From NCBI GenBank assembly GCA_030424865.1, contig JAUHVR010000016.1, positions 62,001 through 126,000 on the forward strand: a DNA stretch of 64,000 nucleotides, given 5' to 3'. This DNA comes from Alphaproteobacteria bacterium. Lineage in GTDB: Bacteria > Pseudomonadota > Alphaproteobacteria > Rhodobacterales > Rhodobacteraceae. Made by a program: the position numbers and the translations under genes. Under the pieces are notes generated by a model, which saw only the letters and a program-made list of their open reading frames with translations, was not told the origin of the DNA and did not search any database. This document shows, piece by piece, positions 27,072-34,778 of the stretch; positions within the stretch are counted from its first letter, which is position 1; the number at the start of each line of letters is the position of its first letter.

Positions 27072-27950
27072 TCAGGCCGCGGCGATTTCGATCCGGCCGT
27101 TCCTGAGCGCGCTGAACTCGTTTTGAATGAATTGGGCCAGCGGTTCCGTGATCTGTGGCTGGCCCTTGCCCTGATACATGACGATCTGCTGCGTCCCCAG
27201 ATCCGGCAGGCCTGAATTCAGCGGCACCATTTCGTATTGCGGTGGCTCGTGGCCTTCCAGCACCGCTGTCACGGCCAGATCGGCGCTGACCGAGACCTCG
27301 ATCGCGCGGTCGCTTTCGGCAGAGACTGCCGTGCTCCACTCATAGCCCGCCTCGTTCAGGCAATTCAGCGCAATCGGACTGAAAGCGCAGCTGGTGCAAA
27401 AGGCCACGCGCAAGGGCTTGGATTTCCAGACCTGCGCATCCTTGGCCCCGTACCAGCGCAGGGGCACGTCGATCAGCACTTCGCCGCCTTCGGTGGCTGC
27501 GGCTTCGGTTGTCAGGATCACGTCGACCTCGCCCTTGCGGAACTGTTCCTTCAGTTCACGGGTATAAGAGCTGATCAGCTGCACCTTCACGCGGGGATAA
27601 TCCCGCTGCATCCGCTTCATCACACGCGGGATCACCGGGTAGACGATGTCGTGGGGCACGCCCAGGACAACCTCGCCTTCCCACTCTTGCCGGGTCAGCT
27701 TGGCATAGATCTCGTCATTCAGGTCCACCATCCGCCGCGCATAGCTCAGCAATTGCTGCCCCGAGGCGGTCAGCGCCACCCCCCGGCCCGAGCGTTCCAA
27801 CAGTTCCAGCCCCAAAAGCTCTTCAAGACGTTTGAGCTGCATCGAAACCGCCGATTGCGTCAGGTTCAGGAACCCGGCGGCCCGCGTCACGCCGCCCGAA
27901 TCCGCCACGGCAACAAAGGACCGCAGGGTCGTCAGATCGAGATTTCGCAT
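27072..27950 (-). CDS. LysR-family transcriptional regulator
   Basis: A 292-residue LysR protein: N-terminal winged HTH (residues 4-62, GGVTRAAGFLNLTQSAVSMQLKRLE) and a periplasmic-binding-like effector domain. It is divergent from the DUF1127 gene, and a perfect 8-bp inverted repeat lies 17 nt upstream of its start. The effector is unknown. Relatives in Roseobacters often sit beside DUF1127 genes. Confidence 0.9.
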   Translation of the reverse strand: MRNLDLTTLRSFVAVADSGGVTRAAGFLNLTQSAVSMQLKRLEELLGLELLERSGRGVALTASGQQLLSYARRMVDLNDEIYAKLTRQEWEGEVVLGVPHDIVYPVIPRVMKRMQRDYPRVKVQLISSYTRELKEQFRKGEVDVILTTEAAATEGGEVLIDVPLRWYGAKDAQVWKSKPLRVAFCTSCAFSPIALNCLNEAGYEWSTAVSAESDRAIEVSVSADLAVTAVLEGHEPPQYEMVPLNSGLPDLGTQQIVMYQGKGQPQITEPLAQFIQNEFSALRNGRIEIAAA

Positions 27951-27966
27951 ACATCAACCTCCGTGA

Positions 27967-27995
27967 TGAAAAACTTCAATAACATTCGTTTTTCA
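27967..27995. promoter_or_regulatory. Candidate LysR operator between the LysR and DUF1127 genes
   Basis: TGAAAAAC (27967-27974) and GTTTTTCA (27988-27995) form a perfect inverted repeat with a 13-nt spacer, close to the LysR start and upstream of DUF1127. Arm size and spacing are typical of LysR-type sites; binding is inferred. Confidence 0.6.
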
Positions 27996-28075
27996 AATGA
28001 ACCACATTCGCCCATATACATCAAGCATCAAGATGATGAAACGCAAACACATCACAAAATGGAAAGGAACATATC

Positions 28076-28291
28076 ATGAGCCGTGCTGTTTCCCTGTCCG
28101 GACACGCCGCCCGCCCTGCCGCCAAAGGTTTTTGGGCCACCCTGCAGAAATTCGACGCTCTGCGCCGCCAGCGCACCCATCTGGCCATGCTGGATGACGC
28201 CGCGCTGCACGACATCGGCCTGACCCGCGAAGACGCCCAGACCGAAGCCCGCCGCCCGGTTTGGGACGCGCCGCAGCACTGGGCCAAATAA
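28076..28291 (+). CDS. DUF1127 (YjiS-like) small protein
   Basis: A 71-residue basic protein with the DUF1127 core at its C-terminal half: RRQRTHLAMLDDAALHDIGLTREDA. In Rhodobacter a DUF1127 protein (CcaF1) is an RNA-binding stress-related factor encoded with CcsR sRNAs. Here no CCTCCTCCC sRNA motif was found downstream. GGAAAGGAAC precedes the ATG. It is divergent from a LysR regulator with a putative operator between. Confidence 0.88.
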   Translation: MSRAVSLSGHAARPAAKGFWATLQKFDALRRQRTHLAMLDDAALHDIGLTREDAQTEARRPVWDAPQHWAK

Positions 28292-28328
28292 GCATTGAAA
28301 ACTAACCTTATGAGCACCGGAATGACTT

Positions 28329-28391
28329 GAAAATCAGTGTCGGAACGCCAATATTTGGGCCATACGCCGGCCCTGACCGGCGCTGATTTTC
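28329..28391 (+). promoter_or_regulatory. Structured leader upstream of the Bax-inhibitor gene
   Basis: GAAAATCAGTGTCGG (28329-28343) pairs with CCGGCGCTGATTTTC (28377-28391) over 15 positions, two as G-U when transcribed on the plus strand. Inside is a second stem, GGGCC (28357-28361) with GGCCC (28369-28373). The outer stem ends just 2-3 nt before TTCGGAGG, the ribosome binding site of the next gene, so the fold could modulate translation or end the DUF1127 transcript. Confidence 0.6.
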
Positions 28392-28407
28392 ATTTTCGGA
28401 GGCTTAG

Positions 28408-29190
28408 ATGGCTGAGTACAACACAATCCGGACGACCGCGGCAGGCGCCCGCGCCGCCGAGATTGATGCGGGTCTGCGCGCCCACATGAACAAAGTTTAC
28501 GGCACCATGTCGATCGGCATGGTCATTACGGCACTGGCCGCCTGGGCCATCGCCGGTCTTGCCGTGACATCCGACCCGGCAGGCGCAACCTATGCGCTGC
28601 GCGACGGTCAGTACCTGACCGGACTGGGTGAACTGCTGTACAACACCCCGCTGCGCTGGGTGATCATGTTCGCCCCCCTCGCCTTCCTGTTTTTCGGCTG
28701 GGGCGCCCTGATGAGCCGCGGTTCGGCCGCTGCCGTGCAGCTGGGCTTCTTCATCTTCGCCGCCGTCATGGGCGTGTCGATGAGCTCGATCTTCCTGGTC
28801 TTCACCTCGTTCTCGATCGTCCAGACCTTCCTGGTGACCGCGATCGCATTCGCGGGTCTGTCGCTTTACGGCTACACCACCAAGCGTGACCTGAGCGGTA
28901 TGGGCACCTTCCTGATGATGGGTGTCATCGGCCTTATCGTGGCGATGATCATCAACCTGTTCCTGCAATCGGGTGTCATGATGATGGCGATCTCGGCCAT
29001 CGGTGTTCTGATCTTTGCCGGTCTGACGGCCTTTTACACCCAGGACATCAAGTCGACCTACGTCGCCCATGCCTCGCACGGCGATCAGGAGTGGCTGGAC
29101 AAAGCCGCCTTTGACGGCGCGCTGAGCCTCTACATCAGCTTCCTGAACATGTTCCAGTTCCTGCTGATGTTCATGGGACAGCAAGAGTAA
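28408..29190 (+). CDS. Bax inhibitor-1/YccA-family membrane protein
   Basis: A 260-residue inner-membrane protein with about seven transmembrane segments and the BI-1 signature region GLSLYGYTTKRDLSGMGTFLMMG (about residues 150-172). In E. coli the YccA relative modulates the FtsH protease; the family may also leak Ca2+. CGGAGG precedes the ATG, and a structured leader lies immediately upstream. It ends at a strong terminator. Confidence 0.92.
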   Translation: MAEYNTIRTTAAGARAAEIDAGLRAHMNKVYGTMSIGMVITALAAWAIAGLAVTSDPAGATYALRDGQYLTGLGELLYNTPLRWVIMFAPLAFLFFGWGALMSRGSAAAVQLGFFIFAAVMGVSMSSIFLVFTSFSIVQTFLVTAIAFAGLSLYGYTTKRDLSGMGTFLMMGVIGLIVAMIINLFLQSGVMMMAISAIGVLIFAGLTAFYTQDIKSTYVAHASHGDQEWLDKAAFDGALSLYISFLNMFQFLLMFMGQQE

Positions 29191-29213
29191 GCGACACCTG
29201 TCGCCAATCGTTC

Positions 29214-29245
29214 AAAGGGCCGGTCAACTGACCGGCCCTTTTTTA
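29214..29245 (+). terminator. Rho-independent terminator of the Bax-inhibitor gene
   Basis: AAAGGGCCGGT (29214-29224) pairs perfectly with ACCGGCCCTTT (29231-29241) around a 6-nt loop, followed by TTTT. It is well placed 24 nt after the stop codon. Confidence 0.9.
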
Positions 29246-29292
29246 TTGCGCCCCTGTTTGCAAATCGACCCCATGCCCAGAGGCGCCGGGGA

Positions 29293-30276
29293 TCACACCC
29301 CCAGACCGACCAGCTTGCGAAGCAGATCCACCTGGCTGCCCACATCCAGCTTTTCATAAGCGCGCTTGATATGTGTCTTGACCGTGTTGGCCGACACCCC
29401 CATGCCTTGGGCGATCTTCGGAATGTCGAGACCCGCTGCAATTCCGGCAACCGCCTGCGCCTGGGCGTCAGACAGCCCAAAGATGATCTGTGCGACGGCG
29501 ATCTGGTTCCCGAGGTCCGGTGCCGCATCAAACAGCACAAACACCCGCCCGTCCGAGACCTTGACCCAGCACAGCAGCGGCTGGCCTTCGGGGTCCTCGC
29601 CCAGATCCACATGCAAATTCACCGTGCCACCACCTTGCGCAGCGGCCAGGTTATAGGCGGCGAAACCGGTCAGCTTGTGCGCCCGGGCGATCTTGTCGTG
29701 CAGATCCCCATTGAACGCCGGCTTCGCTGATCTGAGCTGCCCGTTGGAAACCGACAGGCCGCCAAAGCCCTGCAGTGCCTTTTGCGCAGCCCCGTTCATC
29801 CAGACGACCTTGCAGGCCGCGTCAACTTCGATCGTCGGAGTTTGGACATCGCGTTGTCGCACGCTCCAGCATCCGTGGAACGCGATCCGCCAACGCCCGT
29901 CTTCCCGGATCAGGACCCGCACATTGTGCGTCAGGATCGGCGGTGCAAAGGGGTTCCCCGTCTCGCCCACCATTTCATCAAAGATCGCCCAGGCCACATC
30001 CCCCTTCACGATGATTTTTACATTCTCGCGCGTGTATGGGACGTCAAAGGGGGTGGGTTCGGCCTCCATCGCTTCAAAGATATTGTCCCTGAAGGACTCA
30101 AAGCCCTCGGCGATCTGAAGCGGGCCACATTCCATGATGCTGTGAAACCGGTGATCCGGCACCCATTGCTGAATCCATGTCTCTTTGTCCCGCGCAAGGT
30201 AACTGTCGAAGTCGGCAGTGATGACCTTGAGGATGGCCAACTGGTCCTCCGAAAACTCTTGCTGGGGGACGGTCAT
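29293..30276 (-). CDS. NTF2-like domain fused to a LuxR-type HTH regulator
   Basis: About 327 residues. Positions 10-140 resemble an NTF2/SnoaL fold (KETWIQQWVPDHRFHSIME and RIAFHGCWSVR). A middle PAS-like segment (about 150-250) and a C-terminal GerE HTH (about 260-325, IFGLSDAQAQAVAGIAAGLDI to VSANTVKTHIKRAYEKL) follow. The start could also be a GTG 9 codons upstream. It looks like a one-component sensor-regulator; the ligand is unknown. The split version of the same domains occurs at 18387-19157. Confidence 0.8.
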   Translation of the reverse strand: MTVPQQEFSEDQLAILKVITADFDSYLARDKETWIQQWVPDHRFHSIMECGPLQIAEGFESFRDNIFEAMEAEPTPFDVPYTRENVKIIVKGDVAWAIFDEMVGETGNPFAPPILTHNVRVLIREDGRWRIAFHGCWSVRQRDVQTPTIEVDAACKVVWMNGAAQKALQGFGGLSVSNGQLRSAKPAFNGDLHDKIARAHKLTGFAAYNLAAAQGGGTVNLHVDLGEDPEGQPLLCWVKVSDGRVFVLFDAAPDLGNQIAVAQIIFGLSDAQAQAVAGIAAGLDIPKIAQGMGVSANTVKTHIKRAYEKLDVGSQVDLLRKLVGLGV

Positions 30277-30345
30277 CGTTTTGCACACATCATGCTGAAC
30301 CACTTTCCGAATATCTTTTGCGGACCCGACATCCGCCTTGTCATC

Positions 30346-30507
30346 CTAGCCATTATTGCGCTTTGGGGCACCCTGCGTCAGCCTGTGCAAGAGCCGAGGT
30401 CTGTCGTCGGCAAAGAACCGGTAAAAGCTGTCCTGTTCATCTTGTGTCCGGCCCAGAAAGGTTCCGGTGCGCTGTTCGGTCCGGCGGATGCTGTCCCAGG
30501 TGCTCAT
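30346..30507 (-). CDS. Small hypothetical protein (53 residues)
   Basis: An ATG preceded by AAAAGGA at suitable distance opens a 53-codon frame ending in TAG. The product begins MSTWDSIRRTEQRTGTFLGR and continues with DEQDSFYRFFADDRPRLLHR, a charged helical protein without a signal peptide. It fills the otherwise empty stretch upstream of the NTF2-LuxR gene and on the same strand, so it could be its co-transcribed partner. I recognise no family. Confidence 0.5.
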   Translation of the reverse strand: MSTWDSIRRTEQRTGTFLGRTQDEQDSFYRFFADDRPRLLHRLTQGAPKRNNG

Positions 30508-30699
30508 GATCTGATTTTCCTTTTTGCTGGTTGTGACCCAGACCTAGCCCATGCCGCGGACCCGGCCTGTCACCCTGACGGGTGACCAAGCGAAAAAACT
30601 TCGGACACCCACCAGGACACTGCCCCGGACCAAGCATCAAGGCGTTGCATGCGCCCGGGGATCATGCCCTAGTTGGTCCGCAGAACAAGGATGTGACAC

Positions 30700-31599
30700 A
30701 TGCCCAAGCTGATCGCGCCCGCCTCGGCCACCTACGCCGGAGAGTTGACCACCCCCGACCGATGGGACCACTGGGTCCCTCGCGACGGGGACGTGCTGGT
30801 ATGCACGCCACCTAAAAGCGGGACGACATGGACCCAGACCATGATCTCCATGCTCTTGAACCAAGGCACCACCCTGCCCGGCCCGTTGGGACAGATCTCG
30901 CCCTGGATCGATGCCGACTTTGGCCAGACCATTGACGAGGTGATAGCGGTCCTGGACGCGCAGCCTGCTCGCCGGGTGATCAAGACGCATACCCCCGCAG
31001 ATGGTCTGCCCATCTACGACGGCGTCACAGTCGTGGCCGTCTACCGCCATCCGCTTGATGTGTTCCTGTCACTGCGGCGCCAGGTGCTGAACCGAAATAC
31101 CGGCAAGGATCACCCTTTGCGTGCCCCCATGCCCGAGGCACTGACCCACTTTACCACCGGTTCGATGGACCGCGCGAATTTTGACGTCGACACTCTGGAA
31201 AACGTGGTTCACCACTATCGAGAGACAGCGTTGACGGGGCGCGTTCCCGGGCTGGTGCTACTGCACTATGCCGACATGACGCGCGCCCCACGTGACACGC
31301 TGCAGGCTTTGGCCAAGGCCATCGACGCGCCCGCTGACGCGGCTCTGATCGACGAAATCGCGGATGCGACGACATTGGGCAGCATGCGCGCCAGCGCCGC
31401 AAGCTTTGCGCCGGCCGGCGGCACGGGGTTCTTCAAGGACGATGCGGCTTTTTTCTCGACCGGAGGTACGAACAACTGGCGCAACGAGATCCCGGACCAA
31501 GACCTCGCGCGGTTCGAAGACAGGCTGCGGGAGTTGCTTCCGGACGAGGCCGCCCGCCAGTGGTTGCTGCAAGGCTCTGAACCGTCAGCAGCCGTCTAG
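30700..31599 (+). CDS. Sulfotransferase-domain protein
   Basis: A 299-residue cytosolic-type sulfotransferase. The PAPS 5'-phosphosulfate loop TPPKSGTTW lies at about residues 36-44 and the 3'-phosphate motif YRHPLDVFLSLRRQ near 108. The C-terminal region has FFKDDAAFFSTGGTNNWRNE, the usual PAPS-binding end. The acceptor is unknown. It is a single gene, convergent with a GNAT gene 7 bp away. Confidence 0.87.
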   Translation: MPKLIAPASATYAGELTTPDRWDHWVPRDGDVLVCTPPKSGTTWTQTMISMLLNQGTTLPGPLGQISPWIDADFGQTIDEVIAVLDAQPARRVIKTHTPADGLPIYDGVTVVAVYRHPLDVFLSLRRQVLNRNTGKDHPLRAPMPEALTHFTTGSMDRANFDVDTLENVVHHYRETALTGRVPGLVLLHYADMTRAPRDTLQALAKAIDAPADAALIDEIADATTLGSMRASAASFAPAGGTGFFKDDAAFFSTGGTNNWRNEIPDQDLARFEDRLRELLPDEAARQWLLQGSEPSAAV

Positions 31600-31606
31600 G
31601 ACGCGG

Positions 31607-32125
31607 TCAGAGATCCGCCATCATCATCACCGCCGGGAACACGATCCCGGCGCGCAGCTCGATCTCGATCAGGGACTGGCGGCGAAAACCCAGCGCTCCA
31701 TAGAAGGCCTCGGCGGTAAACGTGCTTTGGCACAGCATTTGCCGCACGCCCTGCCGACTGGCGTCGTCCATGACGTCTGTCATCAAGGCACGACCGATCC
31801 CGCGGCGGGTCATCCTGTGGTCTGTGACCACATGCCGGACATGGCCGATCCGCCCACCCTCACTCGGCGCCTGCGGCGCGCGCGTCGACCAGCCGCCTGC
31901 CGCGACGATTGCACCTTCGTCGGTCTGCGCGACAAAGTACCGCCCAGAGCCCAGCAAGGCAGGTTGCGCACGCGCGATGATGGGCACAGCCGTCACAAGG
32001 ACCGACGGCGGATAATCCTTTTTCAGCTGTGCCGGATAGCTGCGGGCCAGCAGGGTGTCGACGGCCTCCAGATCGGCCATCGTGCTGCGGCGCACCGTGA
32101 TCGTATGCGAAGAGGACTGTGACAT
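31607..32125 (-). CDS. GNAT-family N-acetyltransferase
   Basis: The ATG giving MSQSSSHTITVRRS is chosen, yielding 172 residues; the frame is open further upstream through the rpmG terminator, where coding is unlikely. The acetyl-CoA motif A appears as VRHVVTDHRMTRRGIGRALM (about 98-117), and AFYGALGFRRQ is the usual C-terminal motif B. The substrate is unknown. No strong Shine-Dalgarno precedes it. Confidence 0.85.
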   Translation of the reverse strand: MSQSSSHTITVRRSTMADLEAVDTLLARSYPAQLKKDYPPSVLVTAVPIIARAQPALLGSGRYFVAQTDEGAIVAAGGWSTRAPQAPSEGGRIGHVRHVVTDHRMTRRGIGRALMTDVMDDASRQGVRQMLCQSTFTAEAFYGALGFRRQSLIEIELRAGIVFPAVMMMADL

Positions 32126-32166
32126 GAATGTCCAGCTAGTGCGGGAACATCCAAGGTCCAGACACG

Positions 32167-32205
32167 CAAAAACGCCGCGCGGCCCAGGCCCGCACGGCGT
32201 TTTGC
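32167..32205 (-). terminator. Rho-independent terminator of rpmG
   Basis: AAAACGCCG (32169-32177) pairs with CGGCGTTTT (32195-32203). On the minus strand the stem is followed by a run of T, correctly placed downstream of rpmG and upstream of the GNAT gene. Confidence 0.8.
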
Positions 32206-32225
32206 AAAGTCCCAAAAAGGCAAGA

Positions 32226-32393
32226 TTACTTGATCTTGCCTTCCTTGTATTCGACATGCTTGCGCACCACCGGATCGTATTTCCGGACCGTCATCTTCTC
32301 GGTCATGGTGCGGGCGTTTTTCTTGGTCACGTAGAAGTGGCCGGTGCCTGCGGTCGAGTTCAGGCGGATCTTGATAGTGGTCGGCTTCGCCAT
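32226..32393 (-). CDS. rpmG: 50S ribosomal protein L33
   Basis: A 55-residue ribosomal protein, [20 protein letters not shown] to the [11 protein letters not shown] end. It has no CxxC pairs, so it is the zinc-independent (C-minus) type. The start is at the conserved MAKP with AGGAG 9 nt upstream; a longer frame exists but is not supported. It is monocistronic with its own terminator. Confidence 0.96.
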   Translation of the reverse strand: MAKPTTIKIRLNSTAGTGHFYVTKKNARTMTEKMTVRKYDPVVRKHVEYKEGKIK

Positions 32394-32603
32394 GGTCGGT
32401 CTCCTGCGCGTGGAACCCGATGGCCCCTCGCTGATCAAACTTGAACCTCGGCTTCTACTGGCCTTTGCGCGCGAGTCAACCGCTGGGCCGGTCTTATTGG
32501 CAAAATAATCGCGGATTCCGATGCGACGCGGCGCCTGTCTTTATTTTCTATTTTCGTTAATTAGCATTTATGTTAAACAGTGAGTCGAAAGGATACATGA
32601 CCC

Positions 32604-32930
32604 GTGACTGATCTGCCCAAACTGTTTTCCGCCCTCAGCGATCCCACGCGCTTTGCCATTGTCGAGCGCCTGATGACCGAAGGTGAATTGCCGGTGGCCG
32701 ATATCCGTCAGGGCAGCACGATCTCGGCGCCCGCCATGTCCCGGCATCTGAATGTGCTGAGCGAGGCCGGCATCGTGTCGCGCCGCGCAAAGGCCCAGCA
32801 GCGCCTTTACGCCGTCCGTCCCGAGGCGATCCAGACGATCAACGACTGGACGCTCAACCACCGTGAATTCTGGGAGGCGAGCCTTGCCCGTCTCGAAGAG
32901 GCCCTGATGCAGGAGATGAAAAAGAAATGA
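32604..32930 (+). CDS. ArsR-family transcriptional regulator
   Basis: A 108-residue winged-HTH protein starting at GTG: LFSALSDPTRFAIVERLMTEG and the recognition helix ISAPAMSRHLNVLSEAGIV are typical ArsR. No metal-binding Cys set is seen, so it belongs to the SRPBCC-associated group of ArsR regulators. It overlaps the SRPBCC gene by 4 bp (ATGA) and probably controls the downstream operon. The 210-bp upstream gap is AT-rich and likely holds the promoter. Confidence 0.9.
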   Translation: MTDLPKLFSALSDPTRFAIVERLMTEGELPVADIRQGSTISAPAMSRHLNVLSEAGIVSRRAKAQQRLYAVRPEAIQTINDWTLNHREFWEASLARLEEALMQEMKKK

Positions 32931-33361
32931 CCGATACTCTGACATTGGAGCGGGTGTTCACAGCACCGCTGGAGCTGGTGTTCGACTTTGTCACCAAACG
33001 CGAGAATCTGACCCGCTGGTGGGGCCACGAAGGCATGACCCTGCCAGAGGAAATGCTGGACTTTTCACGCACCGGAGCCTGGTTTTCGGTGATGAAAAGC
33101 CCCGAGGGCAAGACCTACAAGGTTTCGGGCCAGGTGACCAAGGTGGCAGCGCCGAACCTTGTGGCCTTTACCTGGGGCTGGCACGACGAAACCGATGATC
33201 GGGGCCGCGAAAGCCACGTGATGATCGAGCTTTCGGACCTGGGCGACGGCAAGACCAAGCTTGTGCTCAGCCACCGCGACCTTCCTGACGACCAAAGCCG
33301 CGACAATCACCGGATGGGCTGGACCTCGTTCCTGCGCAACCTCGAAGCGGCCCTTTCCTGA
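32927..33361 (+). CDS. SRPBCC (AHSA1-like) domain protein
   Basis: A 144-residue START/Bet v1-like protein. LERVFTAPLELVFDFVTKRENLTRWWG is the characteristic AHSA1 N-terminus, and GWTSFLRNLEAAL the C-terminal helix lining the hydrophobic cavity. Such proteins are often translationally coupled to ArsR regulators, as here. The ligand is unknown. Confidence 0.9.
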   Translation: MTDTLTLERVFTAPLELVFDFVTKRENLTRWWGHEGMTLPEEMLDFSRTGAWFSVMKSPEGKTYKVSGQVTKVAAPNLVAFTWGWHDETDDRGRESHVMIELSDLGDGKTKLVLSHRDLPDDQSRDNHRMGWTSFLRNLEAALS

Positions 33362-33389
33362 TCCCCTACCCAACAAGGAGACGAGAGAA

Positions 33390-33698
33390 ATGCCCAAGTA
33401 TGTATTTGCCTATCACGGCGGCAAAAAGCCCGAGACCCAGGAAGAGGGCGAACAGGTCATGGCGGCCTGGGGTGCCTGGTTCGAACAGATCGGCGCTGAC
33501 CTTGTGGACGGCGGCAACCCCGTGGGCCTGTCCAAGACAGTGACCGCCAACGGGGTCGAGGACAACGGCGGCAGCAACCCGCTGTCGGGCTACACACTGA
33601 TCAACGCGGCGGACATGGACGCGGCCATCGAAATCGCCAAGACCTGTCCAATTCTGGCAGACGGCAGCGTCGAAGTGGCCGAAGCCATCGACATGTGA
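33390..33698 (+). CDS. YciI/DGPF-family protein
   Basis: A 102-residue ferredoxin-like-fold protein (YCII family): MPKYVFAYHGGKKPETQEEG and the C-terminal CPILADGSVEVAEAIDM are typical. Members often lie beside ArsR-SRPBCC pairs and may act as small dehydratase- or isomerase-like enzymes; function is not established. AAGGAGACGAGAGAA precedes the ATG. Third gene of the ArsR-led unit. Confidence 0.85.
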   Translation: MPKYVFAYHGGKKPETQEEGEQVMAAWGAWFEQIGADLVDGGNPVGLSKTVTANGVEDNGGSNPLSGYTLINAADMDAAIEIAKTCPILADGSVEVAEAIDM

Positions 33699-33704
33699 CC
33701 CCTA

Positions 33705-33729
33705 GCCCGGCGGGGTATATCCGCCGGGC
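33705..33729 (+). terminator. Intercistronic hairpin
   Basis: GCCCGGCGG (33705-33713) pairs with CCGCCGGGC (33721-33729) around 7 nt, just after the YciI-family stop codon. There is no T-run, so it may stabilise the upstream mRNA or partially end transcription rather than terminate fully. Confidence 0.55.
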
Positions 33730-33755
33730 CTCCCTCATGTTCAGGAGTGTTTTTG

Positions 33756-34157
33756 ATGCAGGAAATCTTTGCTGATGTCAGTTGGACCGCCGTCGTCGTC
33801 GGCGCCGTGGTCTCGTTCCTGGTCGGCTGGCTGTGGTACTCGCCGCTGCTGTTTGGCCAGAAATGGGCGGATGGCGTTGGGGTCGAGATGAACACCGCCG
33901 ACAAGATGCCCTTTGGCGCCATGGGCATGCAATTGCTGGGCCTTTTGCTGATGAGCTGGTTCGTCGGCGTCACCGCCAAGACCGAGGCGCTGTTGACCGT
34001 GATCCTCGGCACCGTGGCCTTTGCCGTTCTTGCGGCTTCAGGCAGCCTTTTTGCCCGAAACTCCAGCGCCGCGGCCTGGATCAATGCCGGGTACTGGATC
34101 ATCGCCCTGATCGTCATGATCATCTCGCAGGGCATTTTCCGGGGGATGGGCGCATGA
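33756..34157 (+). CDS. DUF1761 membrane protein
   Basis: A 133-residue protein with four hydrophobic segments and the DUF1761 N-terminal motif VSFLVGWLWYSPLLFGQKW. The ATG at 33756 is preferred because AGGAG lies 8 nt upstream; a GTG three codons earlier overlaps that site. Function unknown. It overlaps the next gene by 4 bp. Confidence 0.85.
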   Translation: MQEIFADVSWTAVVVGAVVSFLVGWLWYSPLLFGQKWADGVGVEMNTADKMPFGAMGMQLLGLLLMSWFVGVTAKTEALLTVILGTVAFAVLAASGSLFARNSSAAAWINAGYWIIALIVMIISQGIFRGMGA

Positions 34158-34459
34158 CCGATCCGCTGGGCATCTGCGTGAGCTATGACTACGTCGGCGA
34201 CGAGGCAAAATGGGAGTCCGTGGTGTCGGGCTTTGTCTCGTCAATTCAGGCCGATCAGGACCTGGCCGGCCGGTTTTCCTACACCATCCAGAAAGCGCGT
34301 GAAGGATCGGCCCGCATTCATGTCGGCCGGTGGGACACCCCTGAAACGGTCGCTCTGTTGCAAAGCCGGGACTACTTCAAGACGTTCTCGGCCAATCTGA
34401 AAGAGCTGGCAGGCGACAGCCTGCGCCCGGTGGCGTTTCAAGTCACGCACCACACGTAA
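34154..34459 (+). CDS. Hypothetical protein
   Basis: A 101-residue soluble protein, MTDPLGICVSYDYVGDEAKW onward, with an alternating pattern compatible with a dimeric alpha/beta barrel such as an antibiotic-biosynthesis-monooxygenase-like fold; this is a guess. Its start overlaps the DUF1761 stop (ATGA), so it is the last gene of the ArsR-SRPBCC-YciI-DUF1761 unit. Confidence 0.7.
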   Translation: MTDPLGICVSYDYVGDEAKWESVVSGFVSSIQADQDLAGRFSYTIQKAREGSARIHVGRWDTPETVALLQSRDYFKTFSANLKELAGDSLRPVAFQVTHHT

Positions 34460-34462
34460 GGG

Positions 34463-34687
34463 TCAGTAGCGCCCCGGATACATGTGCAGGATGCAGTGCA
34501 GATCCTGTTCATTCAGCATCATGTCGGGGTTGCTTGCGACCAGATCCTGGATCCAGGCCCGGCGGTTCCGGGCCTCTTCCGGATCTTCGACGGCGCGCGC
34601 AGACAGGCGCGCAGTCAGGGCACGCCACAGGCGGCGCGGGGCATCGGCGGTGATCAAGGCGGGAATGTTTGTGCTGGTGACGGCCAT
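34463..34687 (-). CDS. Small hypothetical protein
   Basis: A 74-residue protein starting MAVTSTNIPALIT, with AGGAGG 8 nt upstream, which decides the start over a longer frame. The sequence is charged, with LWRALTARLSARAVEDPEEA suggesting helices, and no domain is recognised. It is divergent from a LysR gene 91 bp away and could be its target. Confidence 0.65.
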   Translation of the reverse strand: MAVTSTNIPALITADAPRRLWRALTARLSARAVEDPEEARNRRAWIQDLVASNPDMMLNEQDLHCILHMYPGRY

Positions 34688-34778
34688 TGTGAAAGCCTCC
34701 TCTATCCGGTGATGTCCCAAGGTTACGCAGCGGCACAGAATGCTGGTATCCGTCGCGTCGTTGTGTTGTTCTACAAAA

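Noticed and set aside
28292-28407. CcsR-type sRNA downstream of DUF1127
   Set aside because: No CCTCCTCCC loop motif is present; the structured element here differs and ends at the next ribosome binding site.
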